Source of the DNA: Pseudoclavibacter sp. AY1F1
GTDB taxonomy: Bacteria > Actinomycetota > Actinomycetes > Actinomycetales > Microbacteriaceae
Assembly: GCF_002931075.1 (NCBI RefSeq)
Contig: NZ_PSTQ01000006.1
Span: 1 to 64,000, forward strand
Direction: 5' to 3'
DNA: 64,000 nucleotides
A program made the position numbers and the translations under genes. Numbering within the stretch: the stretch's first letter is position 1; each line of letters starts with the position of its first letter. Below, in pieces: positions 26,717-36,119 of the stretch. Below the pieces are notes generated by a model that had not been told where the DNA came from, did no database searches, and saw nothing but the letters and a program-made list of their open reading frames with translations.

Positions 26717-27064
26717 TCACTTCTGGACCTCGTCGACTGCCTCGTGGGCGGGTGGCGCCTCGGCAGCTGCGACGCGTCGGTTGTGGGCGATGAGCACGCA
26801 GAGCGCAGGTACGGCGATGGCCACCACTGGGACGACGCCAGCGATCCACGGGGCGATACCAGCGGCTCTCCACAACAGATTGATGCCGCCCATGATCGCG
26901 AAGACCATGACAAGGCGGGGGAGGAACCACCACTTCGGCAAACGGGGTGGGTTACCGAGCCATGGGATCTTCTCGTCGGGGTTAGCTCTCGATTGGCGAA
27001 CGACGTCGACGAGAGACGCCGCTCCGGCGAACACCAGGAGCAGAAGAGCCCAGAAGAGTTCCAT
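26717..27064 (-). CDS. Small membrane protein
   Basis: 115 residues from ATG 27064 (a GTG nine bases upstream is possible). Three hydrophobic segments: FWALLLLVFAGAASLVDVV, FLPRLVMVFAIMGGINLLW and VVPVVAIAVPALCVLIA. A short acidic tail follows. No family recognised. Convergent with the nucleotidyltransferase gene. Confidence 0.55.
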   Translation of the reverse strand: MELFWALLLLVFAGAASLVDVVRQSRANPDEKIPWLGNPPRLPKWWFLPRLVMVFAIMGGINLLWRAAGIAPWIAGVVPVVAIAVPALCVLIAHNRRVAAAEAPPAHEAVDEVQK

Positions 27065-27266
27065 GCGCTCCACACGAACATGCCACTCTGGGCGGTGCCT
27101 CAGAGAGCACCGCGACCCGTCCTCCGCGTCCTATCGCCGTGCGTCACGGACAGGACCTGCCATGATCGGACTTGCGGCCTTGCACTTCCTGGCCGCTGAG
27201 CCTCTGGAGAAGTCTCTGCCGACGGGCCGGGAGCTCGCATCCCCGTGCTCGTGCAGGATGGGACGC

Positions 27267-27962
27267 ATGAGACCCGGCCACTACGACGCGTTCGCCTCCG
27301 ACTACGCGACCGACAACGAGCGCAACCTTGTGAACAGCTTCTACGAGCGGCCGGCCATGCTCGAGCTTCTCGGAGACGTGCTGGGAGAGCAGGTGCTCGA
27401 TGCGGGTTGCGGGGCGGGTCCACTGGCGGCGGAGCTCACGTCTCGTGGCGCGACCGTCGCGGGCTTCGACGCGAGCTCGGAAATGATCGCGATCGCTCGG
27501 CGCAGGCTCGGCGACGCTGCCGACCTGCAAGTGGCTCAACTTGGGAGACAGCTTCCGTACCCTGACGGATGCTTTGACCGCGTGGCTGCGTCGCTGGTGC
27601 TCCACTACCTCGAAGACTGGGGCCCCGCCCTGACCGAGCTCCGCCGCGTGCTGAAGCCCGGCGGACGGTTGGTCGTCTCCGTGCATCACCCGATCATCTA
27701 CCGCCTGATGTTCCCCGAACGCGACTACTTCGCGACTGGGCAGTGGACCTCGACCTCGACGTTCAACGGAACCGAGGCCGAGCTGACGTACTGGCACCGG
27801 CCCCTCCACGCGATGACCGATGCCTTCGCCGAGACTGGCTTCAGCACTGTGACGGTCGCCGAGCCGCCGTTCGCGGCGGATACGCCGACGGAGCTCATCC
27901 CGCCGCATCTTGTTGACCGGACAGCGTTCCTGAGCTTCATCTTCTTCGTACTGGAGCGGTAG
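27267..27962 (+). CDS. Class I SAM-dependent methyltransferase
   Basis: 231 residues. Motif I is VLDAGCGAGPLAAEL, motif II region VAGFDASSEMIAIARRRL, motif III LPYPDGCFDRVAASLVLHYLEDW, then LKPGGRLVVSVHHP. It belongs to the UbiE/type-11 superfamily; substrate unknown. ATG 27267 follows GCAGG with nine bases of spacing. Confidence 0.82.
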   Translation: MRPGHYDAFASDYATDNERNLVNSFYERPAMLELLGDVLGEQVLDAGCGAGPLAAELTSRGATVAGFDASSEMIAIARRRLGDAADLQVAQLGRQLPYPDGCFDRVAASLVLHYLEDWGPALTELRRVLKPGGRLVVSVHHPIIYRLMFPERDYFATGQWTSTSTFNGTEAELTYWHRPLHAMTDAFAETGFSTVTVAEPPFAADTPTELIPPHLVDRTAFLSFIFFVLER

Positions 27963-28000
27963 GCGAGGCGCGATTCAGCGTTCGTCTAGCGAGTGATCGC

Positions 28001-28852
28001 TCATGAGCTCAACCGCGCATTCGCGCGTTGGACCCCTCGGCGGATTTCCTCCGCCGAGCGTCCTTCGACGAGCGAGAACGCGAGGGGTTGAAGGATATGA
28101 GTCGCGGCGATAATCCGGGCGCGGCGCAGTTCGTCGGCGCTCGCGAACGCGGTGACGCTCTCCCAGCCGTGCCAGCTCGCGAGCGAGGCGATGTCGTCCG
28201 CAGTGTCGTGCGCGGTCGCGAGGTCCCAGTCCAGGACGCCCGAAACGCGGCCGTCGTGCCAGAGCACGTTGGCCCCCGCGAGATCACCGTGAGTGAGCGC
28301 CGGCACCACAACGTCCAGTTGCGCGAGCGCATCGACACGACGGCGAGCCTCGTCTCGGACGCTGGTGAGCAAGAGCGGGATGACGTCTCGGTGCATTCGC
28401 TCGTGCCACGAGTCTCCACCCATGAATGCTCGGGGAGCGGCGAGATTGGGCGCGATGCCTGCTATCGGCACGGTCTTGATCGCCTCGAGAAGACCGGCCA
28501 TTGCAGACGGGTTGCCGCTCCCCGGATCGTGCGGGGAGCCATGAATGCGAGCCTGCACGATCGCCGTCACACCGTTCACCTCAACCGCAGGGCCTAAGGA
28601 TCGTGGGACAGCGAAAGGGAGCTGGGGCAGTGCATCGATGAGGCGCTGCGCCCGTCGACTCTCGGCCGCCGCCCGACTGGAGCGTGCGACGCGAACGGCC
28701 GAGTCGGATGTGAGGAGGACGACATTCGAGGAGCCGTGTTCGACCATGGTCCATGATGTTGGATCCGATTCTCGACCGGCTGCTTCGAGAGCGGCACTCG
28801 CGGCGGCGCAGATGGCCGCCGCCGCCTGAGCGGCATAGGCGGTGTCGAACAT
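28001..28852 (-). CDS. Aminoglycoside-phosphotransferase-fold kinase
   Basis: 283 residues of the APH/choline-kinase fold. The catalytic loop is THGDLAGANVLW, and the metal-binding Asp lies in VSGVLDWDLA. The N-lobe has SSNVVLLTSDSAVRVARS. Such proteins phosphorylate aminoglycosides, macrolides or small metabolites; the substrate cannot be told, and no resistance claim is made. It lies 31 bases downstream of the M3 peptidase fragment on the same strand. Confidence 0.8.
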   Translation of the reverse strand: MFDTAYAAQAAAAICAAASAALEAAGRESDPTSWTMVEHGSSNVVLLTSDSAVRVARSSRAAAESRRAQRLIDALPQLPFAVPRSLGPAVEVNGVTAIVQARIHGSPHDPGSGNPSAMAGLLEAIKTVPIAGIAPNLAAPRAFMGGDSWHERMHRDVIPLLLTSVRDEARRRVDALAQLDVVVPALTHGDLAGANVLWHDGRVSGVLDWDLATAHDTADDIASLASWHGWESVTAFASADELRRARIIAATHILQPLAFSLVEGRSAEEIRRGVQRANARLSS

Positions 28853-28883
28853 ACCCTCACGCTGCTGTTCTGAGCCCGGCTAC

Positions 28884-29105
28884 CTACTGCAGCCCGCGCC
28901 GCTTCAGCAGCGGCTCGATGGGAGCCGGCCCGCCGAGGAGGTCGCTCACGAGCGACATCGCGTCGCGGGAGCCGCCCGGCTCGAGGATGCTCCTGCGGAA
29001 CTGCTCGCCAGCGGCGCGGAGGCCGCCGTCGAGCTCCGCCTGCTCCGCGAACCAGTCGACCGTGGCCGCGTCGAGCACCTCGCTCCAGATGTAGCCGTAG
29101 TAGCC
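28884..29105 (-). pseudogene. Severed 3' end of an M3-family oligopeptidase gene
   Basis: The last 73 codons match the C-terminus of Dcp/oligopeptidase A-type peptidases: GYYGYIWSEVLDAATVDWFAEQ, then FRRSILEPGGSRDAMSL and IEPLLKRRGLQ. Intact family members are about 640-690 residues, with a zinc motif well upstream. Here homology stops at about 29105. Upstream codons (APRRTLRTR) are unlike the family's GGYxAGYY context. The element integrase lies 270 bases away. The gene was probably cut by integration, the N-terminal part lying beyond the element's other end. Confidence 0.75.
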
Positions 29106-29275
29106 GCGCGTGCGCAGGGTGCGTCGTGGCGCGTCAGCGGAGCCGCGCCCGAATGCTCGCGATCCCTGCAAACAAGGGGAACTCGTAGTACGGCGGGGAG
29201 CAGCTCGATAGCTGGGTTCGAGCACGTAGCGCGTCGGTAGCGCGTCAGAGCCCTTCGTAGCGCGTCATCGACGGG
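29105..29275. other. Presumed left attachment region of the integrated element
   Basis: The region between the end of peptidase homology and the integrase terminator has no gene. It holds the decamer GTAGCGCGTC at 29226-29235, 29237-29246 and 29257-29266, plus a variant (GTGGCGCGTC) at 29126-29135; these could be integrase arm-binding sites. The core crossover is inferred to lie close to 29105. No matching right att was found in the window. Confidence 0.5.
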
Positions 29276-29323
29276 TCACAGCTGCTGCGGATTCCACGTC
29301 GGACATTCACTTTGAGACAACGA

Positions 29324-29353
29324 AAGCCCTCCTGCTTAGTAGCAGGAGGGCTT
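29324..29353. terminator. Terminator of the integrase operon
   Basis: 13-bp perfect stem (29324-29336 with 29341-29353), 4-base loop TAGT, 22 bases past the integrase stop. Confidence 0.85.
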
Positions 29354-29375
29354 GGTGGTTGGGTCTTTCGTCGAG

Positions 29376-30689
29376 TCAGTCGCGAGGGCGTTGGTAGAGC
29401 GCAGCAGCGAGGCGCTTCTTGCGTTCCGCTAGGGCATCGGCGTAGCGGTTCCGGGTGAAGTCGCTGTCCGTGTGCCCCATGATCTCGGAGACGGCAACGT
29501 CGTCCGCTCCGGCGTCCAGCATGTGCGTCGCTGCCGTGTGGCGTGCGGTGTACCGCGTGGGCACGAGGTCGAGTCCGGCCGCAGCGCCGATGCGTTTCCA
29601 GAGTGCTCGGTCTGAATCGTGCGGGTGCGCGATGTAGTGGTGATCCGGGTGCGGAAACAGCCAGTTGGTCGGGAGCGTCAACTTCTTGTCTGTGTCGGTT
29701 CCAGCGAGACCGGCCTCGACGGAACGATCCAGCCCTTCGCGGAGTGAGGCGACGTAGGCGAGCTGGTCTGGACTCAGCGGGTTCGCTGCCCGGTGCTCGA
29801 CAAGCGCGGTCAGATGAGTAAGGAGGAGCGACCCCGCCTCCGAGTCGCGGGGGATCGGGATAACCCGGCGACCGGCACGGGTCTTCGGCGCGTCTTGGCG
29901 AACCCAAAGCGTCTCGGTGAACGCGTTGCCTGCCAGTCGGACGAGGGTTGCGCGGACGTTCAGCTCGATCCAGTCGGGCGTCACGGCGACATCATCAAGC
30001 GTCAGACCCAGCACTTCTGCCGGGCGCAGTCCGTAGTGAAGCGCGATAGCCCAGCGAGCAGCGGCTCTGGAGGAGTATTCCTCGGCAGCTCGCAGCACCT
30101 TCTCGACCTCGGGCCTCGTCATCGACTCGATGTGCTGTGAGACGCCACGGCGAACAATCTTGACGGCCGTCGTCGGGTTCGTCTCCAGCCCGAAGGTGCC
30201 GGTGCCGAGCGCGTAGGCCGCCGAGTTCCGCGCGATGCTCAGCACCATGTTCTTCGTGTTCAGTTTCGCCATGGTGCCGCGCTTGGTCACGAGCGCGTTG
30301 ACCCAGGTCGTGATTTCAGCCGTCGTTGTGTCGGCGATGGATTTCCACCACCAGCGCGACTTCGACAAGATGCCCGTCACTAGCTTCCGGTGGCCCTGCA
30401 CGGTCGTCACGGTGTGCGAACTGGAAGTGATCCAACCCTCGAAAGCCGCATCCCATGTCCGTGCAGCCGCCGCAGCTCGTTCGGTTGTTTCCAGAGCGAC
30501 TGTTTCCGCTCGCGCGGCAGCTTCCTTCGCTTCCGCCGCCGCCTTGACGTGTGCATCGAGCTTCGTCTGGACCTCGCCTTTGGTCACACCCCGCGCGTGG
30601 AGACGCTTTCCGTCGATGGTGATGGAACCGCGAAAGCCCGACTTCTTGTCGCCCTTGATCGACCCGTGGGCGGAACTCTCCCGGGGCAC
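29376..30689 (-). CDS. Tyrosine-type site-specific integrase
   Basis: 437 residues. It has an N-terminal arm-binding segment (GFRGSITIDGKRLHARGVTKGEVQ), a core-binding domain, and a catalytic domain with Arg in ALHYGLRPAEVLGL, TARHTAATHML (H-x-x-R region), MGHTDSDF, and the Tyr nucleophile in RNRYAD. Catalytically intact. It starts with GTG 30689, overlapping the excisionase stop by one base. It should integrate and excise the element into the M3 peptidase gene. Confidence 0.92.
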   Translation of the reverse strand: MPRESSAHGSIKGDKKSGFRGSITIDGKRLHARGVTKGEVQTKLDAHVKAAAEAKEAAARAETVALETTERAAAAARTWDAAFEGWITSSSHTVTTVQGHRKLVTGILSKSRWWWKSIADTTTAEITTWVNALVTKRGTMAKLNTKNMVLSIARNSAAYALGTGTFGLETNPTTAVKIVRRGVSQHIESMTRPEVEKVLRAAEEYSSRAAARWAIALHYGLRPAEVLGLTLDDVAVTPDWIELNVRATLVRLAGNAFTETLWVRQDAPKTRAGRRVIPIPRDSEAGSLLLTHLTALVEHRAANPLSPDQLAYVASLREGLDRSVEAGLAGTDTDKKLTLPTNWLFPHPDHHYIAHPHDSDRALWKRIGAAAGLDLVPTRYTARHTAATHMLDAGADDVAVSEIMGHTDSDFTRNRYADALAERKKRLAAALYQRPRD

Positions 30690-30901
30690 TATCCGGCCTG
30701 GGCGATCTCGCGCTGGCGACTAATTTTGAGCAGGTCGTCGCGATGGATGCGCCACCGGGCTTTCGTGCCGGTGCCGATGTCGACAGCAGGAAGCCGACCC
30801 GCTTCGATGAGGCGGCGGATCGTTCCGGGGCTGCACGCCACTTCGAGAGCGGCATCCTGAACGGTGATGTACGTGCGATTTCGGGTTGGTTTGGGAGTCA
30901 T
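30689..30901 (-). CDS. Excisionase-like winged HTH protein
   Basis: 70 residues. The MerR/Xis-type fold is visible as ITVQDAALEVACSPGTIRRLIEAGRLPAVDIG, then ARWRIHRDDLLK. ATG 30901 (MTPKPTRN) is the likely start. It is coupled to the integrase, the usual xis-int arrangement, and should bias recombination towards excision. Confidence 0.82.
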   Translation of the reverse strand: MTPKPTRNRTYITVQDAALEVACSPGTIRRLIEAGRLPAVDIGTGTKARWRIHRDDLLKISRQREIAQAG

Positions 30902-31017
30902 GGTGCCCCTCCTTCCGTGATTTTTACGGGGCATGTGTAGTACGAGGGGTGGTAGAGAAGCCCGGAATTGTCGCCTTGCGGGCAGTATGCGGTGCGATTT
31001 ACTCGTACAGTGATGTC

Positions 31018-31410
31018 ATGCCATTCGGTGATATCGCCTTCATTCCGCTCCCGATGAAGCGGCTACAGCAGCTCGTGACTGACCTCTACTTCGACAAGGA
31101 ACAGCGGGCAAGGCGAGCGCGCATCGCAGCCAGGGCTTACGGAGGTGAGTCGAGGGCTGACCACCGTCGCCGGACGAACCCCGCGACTCCATCCCTGGAC
31201 AAGCTCGCCGCATGCATCGAGCTACGCGCCCTGCTCGACGAGGTCGAGCACCACCACGCGTTGGAAGCTCGGCGGCTCGGCGCATCGTGGGCGCAGCTCG
31301 GCCTCGCGTCCGGCCTTGCGCGCTCGTCAGCGAAATCGAGGTACGACCACACGTCAGTCGAGGCGCGTCGGGCGAGCTTCAAGTCGAAGAAGGTCGCTGT
31401 CGACAGCTGA
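31018..31410 (+). CDS. Small HTH-like protein divergent from the excisionase
   Basis: 130 residues, basic. The C-terminal half has LGASWAQLGLASGLARSSAKSRY, resembling the ATGSTWAQIGASLGVTGATATTRF segment of the 24515 protein, so it is probably a DNA-binding protein. ATG 31018 directly follows a presumed promoter and may be leaderless. Its divergent position beside xis-int suggests control of excision, by inference only. Confidence 0.55.
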   Translation: MPFGDIAFIPLPMKRLQQLVTDLYFDKEQRARRARIAARAYGGESRADHRRRTNPATPSLDKLAACIELRALLDEVEHHHALEARRLGASWAQLGLASGLARSSAKSRYDHTSVEARRASFKSKKVAVDS

Positions 31411-31493
31411 TCGCAAGTCCCCGGGGAATCGAGCTTGACCGCCGTCCGGCGATACTCGACTGCAAGACCGGGTGAGATGAAGGGGCAGCGATA

Positions 31494-32879
31494 ATGCGTT
31501 CACTGGATGATCTTCGGGGAGCGGTGCGATCTCGCGCCGTCAGGGAACAATTCGACGAAGTTATTCGCACCTACTCGTCGGGCGCATACAGAACCGCGAC
31601 CATTGCGCTCTGGATCACTGTGGTCCAGGACTTGCTCGGGAAGATTCGTGAACTCGCCGATGACGGAGACAAGGCTGCGCTGTCCCTCATCGCTGACATC
31701 GACGGCCACCGGAGCAAGGCTGAGGTCAGGAAGTTGCTGGACGTAGAGGGAGGCATCCTGGATCGTGCTCTCTCCGATTTCGAGCTGATCGAACCAGCGG
31801 AGCATGAGCAGCTCAACCGTCTTCGCACCGATAGAAACGTGTGCGCGCATCCCTCATTCCAGTCGGACGAGGAGGCATCGCCGAGCATCACGGAAGAACA
31901 GGTGCGGGCCTACATGGTGGTGGTCGTGGACAGCGTGTTGTCTCAGCCTCCTATCGTCGGCAAGGCTCTGGTCGAGCGATACATCGACGACACCAAGGGG
32001 CAGTCGTGGCCAGACGCGGACCCTGCTCCCTACGTTCGGACGAGGTACTTCTCACGCGCCCGGGTGAAGACCCAGCGTCAAATTCTGCAACTCGCTGTGA
32101 AGGCCTCGATAGCGCCACCTGAAGGGGACAACCTTGTCGCCGGACGCAACATTTGCACCCTGCGCGCAGCTTCCGCATTTGACGAGGGAGCTTTGCACGA
32201 CGCCGTTTCCGAGGTTCTTGCTAAGCAACGAGACACTATGGACGACCACAAACTGCGGCGCATGATCGGCGCAGTTGGCTGGTTGCCGCGAACGTGGGAC
32301 GTGGTTGGGGGAGATGTGATCGCGAAGTGCTCGACGCTCCTCAAGGCTTCCGACACATCGGCACTCGTGGAGGACAAGGCGTTCGCCTCTGGACCTCCTG
32401 CTCATCCCGAACTTGCCAGGCACTACACGGATGCGTTGAAGAGAGTGCCGCTGCCGTCACTAGTTGACATGAGCGGGCGGACTCTGTTCGAGCGCAGGCA
32501 ATTCATCCCGCTTCTCCTGGCTCAAATCGAGGGGGCGCAGGATTGGGCAACGGGCGGATACGCCATGGGTGGAATCGCGCAGTTGGCGGATCAGCTCACC
32601 CCGGAGGAGATGCGCGCCGTCGCTCGCATCTTCATCGAGAACGGCGAAGTTCATTCCTCGTTCTCAACTCCTCTCGCGCTGCTAACCATTGTCCGCAGGA
32701 CGCGCGATGTGCCCGGGGCTCGTGATGTGTGGACTGACATGGTGGAGAACTACCGCACTTACTTCGAGAAGACCGGTCTGGGTCCGTACCGAACGAGTCT
32801 CTATGCAGAGCTGGAGGCCGAACTTGGCGTCGAAGAGACGACGCCAAGGGTGTTCGGCAACGTAGACCAGGACGAGTAG
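31494..32879 (+). CDS. HEPN-like protein, candidate defence or RNA-cleaving factor
   Basis: 461 residues, no full-length family recognised. The N-terminal 150 residues look like a HEPN domain: a helical stretch (YRTATIALWITVVQDLLGKIRELADDG), then LRTDRNVCAHPSF, whose R114-x4-H119 fits the HEPN RNase motif. The remainder is helical with conserved-looking patches (ALLTIVRRTRDVPGARDVW). HEPN proteins often act as toxins or in phage defence. It stands alone on the plus strand near the element end, a usual place for cargo. No signal peptide. Confidence 0.6.
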   Translation: MRSLDDLRGAVRSRAVREQFDEVIRTYSSGAYRTATIALWITVVQDLLGKIRELADDGDKAALSLIADIDGHRSKAEVRKLLDVEGGILDRALSDFELIEPAEHEQLNRLRTDRNVCAHPSFQSDEEASPSITEEQVRAYMVVVVDSVLSQPPIVGKALVERYIDDTKGQSWPDADPAPYVRTRYFSRARVKTQRQILQLAVKASIAPPEGDNLVAGRNICTLRAASAFDEGALHDAVSEVLAKQRDTMDDHKLRRMIGAVGWLPRTWDVVGGDVIAKCSTLLKASDTSALVEDKAFASGPPAHPELARHYTDALKRVPLPSLVDMSGRTLFERRQFIPLLLAQIEGAQDWATGGYAMGGIAQLADQLTPEEMRAVARIFIENGEVHSSFSTPLALLTIVRRTRDVPGARDVWTDMVENYRTYFEKTGLGPYRTSLYAELEAELGVEETTPRVFGNVDQDE

Positions 32880-32919
32880 TTCCTGCGTGCAGCGCGGGCG
32901 TCCAATTCCGACTCATACG

Positions 32920-33273
32920 TCAGGGTTCGATCTCCCGTCGCCTGCTGAGCGCCGCCGTCGGTACGCCGCGCCGGACGGTGTCGGCCAGTGCGTCGCGGAG
33001 GCGAGGGTCATCGGCCCGCCATCGAGGTGCTGCGCCGGGAGTGCAGACCTCGTAGATCCGGCCGTCGTCGTGGAGCACTAGCCGGTAGCTGCTTGTCTCG
33101 GGGTCGAGCACCGCCAGGAGCTGGAGACGAGCTTGCCTGGGCCAGAGAATCTGGATGTCGACGCCCGCGACGAGCGTGGTCGCGATCAGGGCGGCGAGGC
33201 CGTCGAGCGGCGGTCTGCTCGCTCTGAGTACGAGCGGCGGGAGCGGGCTGCAACCACAGTCGTCGTCGGTCAT
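32920..33273 (-). CDS. Hypothetical protein, third gene of a three-gene operon
   Basis: 117 residues from ATG 33273 (MTDDDCGCSPLPP). Beta-rich in the middle (LQLLAVLDPETSSYRLVLHDDGRIYEV), with a basic C-terminus. The N-terminal DDDCGCSP could bind metal, but that is speculation. The start overlaps the upstream stop by one base (TGATG). No family recognised. Confidence 0.6.
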   Translation of the reverse strand: MTDDDCGCSPLPPLVLRASRPPLDGLAALIATTLVAGVDIQILWPRQARLQLLAVLDPETSSYRLVLHDDGRIYEVCTPGAAPRWRADDPRLRDALADTVRRGVPTAALSRRREIEP

Positions 33274-33755
33274 CAGAAGCTCCAGCCGGTGAGTGGATCG
33301 TCGAATCGCTCGGGCGGCTTGCGCTCTGTTGCAAGGTGGTCGACCTCGCGCGCGCTGCCTTGGATCAGGCGCAAGATTCGCAGGCCGGGCGGGAGGGTTC
33401 GAGTCTTGCAAGCTTGGGACAGCAGCTGCGGCAGACGGTCGTCGTCGGCTGCCCAGGCGGGGTCGCCCTCGGGCGTGCGGACGGTCCAGCGGGCCTCGAC
33501 GAGCTTGGCCTGCCTGGTCGGTGTGATCGCCTCGAACAGCACGCGGAAGCCCGCCTTGATCGGCGAGGCGATGATCTGGTCCTTGCCGGGCTGGCCGAGG
33601 ATGTTGGTGTTCGGGCCGTCGGCAAAGCAGATGTGGATGACGTGCCGCTCCTCCAGCGCGAAGGCCAGGTCGTCGGCGTCCTGGCCGGGCCAGTAAACGT
33701 CGCCGTCGGAGTCCATCGCAAAGCACTCGACATGCTCGTCCGGAGACACCGTCAC
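33273..33755 (-). CDS. Hypothetical protein, second gene of a three-gene operon
   Basis: 160 residues, soluble, with an acidic N-terminus (MDSDGDVYWPGQDADDLAFALEERH) and beta-type segments (HVIHICFADGPNTNILG). No family recognised. GTG 33755 overlaps the upstream stop (GTGA), so it is tightly coupled to both neighbours. Confidence 0.6.
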   Translation of the reverse strand: MTVSPDEHVECFAMDSDGDVYWPGQDADDLAFALEERHVIHICFADGPNTNILGQPGKDQIIASPIKAGFRVLFEAITPTRQAKLVEARWTVRTPEGDPAWAADDDRLPQLLSQACKTRTLPPGLRILRLIQGSAREVDHLATERKPPERFDDPLTGWSF

Positions 33756-34168
33756 CTCGGCTCCTCCGCAGAGACAGGCGCGGAGTAGAGGGTGCTGGGG
33801 ATCGAGGTGAGGCGGCGCAGATAGAGCGGCAGGCTGCCGCTGTCGTGCGCGCGGAGCACCAGCCCAGCCAGCTCTTCACCGACCAGCCACCGCCGCGTGC
33901 GCGGGCGCGGCCCGTCGACGCGCCAGCTCCCGGTTGCTGTTCGCATGCTGCCGACGACGATGGTTGTTGCCATGAAGACGAGGTCGGCCTCCGGCTCTCG
34001 CGGGTGCGGGATCGCGCGGAGTTCCTCGCCGGTCGGGTAGACGACGTGGGTCGCTTGCTTCTGCTGGAGTGCCTGGAGGACGAGGGGGCGATTCGGGCGC
34101 AGAAACGTTGCAGGGCGCACGGGGTTCCCCGCAGCAGAGTCGGTGATCCGGAGAATTGGCTTGTCCAC
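33752..34168 (-). CDS. Hypothetical protein, first gene of a three-gene operon
   Basis: 138 residues from GTG 34168. The C-terminal segment (TGSWRVDGPRPRTRRWLVGEELAGLVLRAHD) and the N-terminal RPLVLQALQQKQATHVVYPTGEELRAIPHP are distinctive, but no family is recognised. The downstream gene starts inside its stop. The operon lies between the HEPN-like gene and the restriction-modification genes. Confidence 0.6.
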   Translation of the reverse strand: MDKPILRITDSAAGNPVRPATFLRPNRPLVLQALQQKQATHVVYPTGEELRAIPHPREPEADLVFMATTIVVGSMRTATGSWRVDGPRPRTRRWLVGEELAGLVLRAHDSGSLPLYLRRLTSIPSTLYSAPVSAEEPR

Positions 34169-34285
34169 GAGTGCAGTATGCGGGGCGTCGTTTTCGTCTA
34201 CGGGGCTCCACCAGATCCAGTTAGTTGCGAGTTACGCATGCGCAGGGAGAGTCGACCGGTTGCCTAGTGCTGTCTGGGGAAAGCT

Positions 34286-35926
<1,641 letters not shown>

Positions 35927-36119
35927 CTACCGGCTCCACGCCGTGCCGCTCGACAGGCGCGGGAAGGCTTGAACGACTCAGCGGCGGTGTTGTGCGCTCG
36001 GGGTGTCCGTAGATGGATTTCCGACCTGCTTCCGAAACGCTTGGCCCGGTGGCGCATACGTCGACACCACACCTCGGTGCCTACCTCGTGTGGCTGCATC
36101 TTTTGGGTATGGTCACACA

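Noticed and set aside
28001-28852. Aminoglycoside resistance gene
   Set aside because: Only the kinase fold is visible; no known resistance family is recognised, so substrate is left open.
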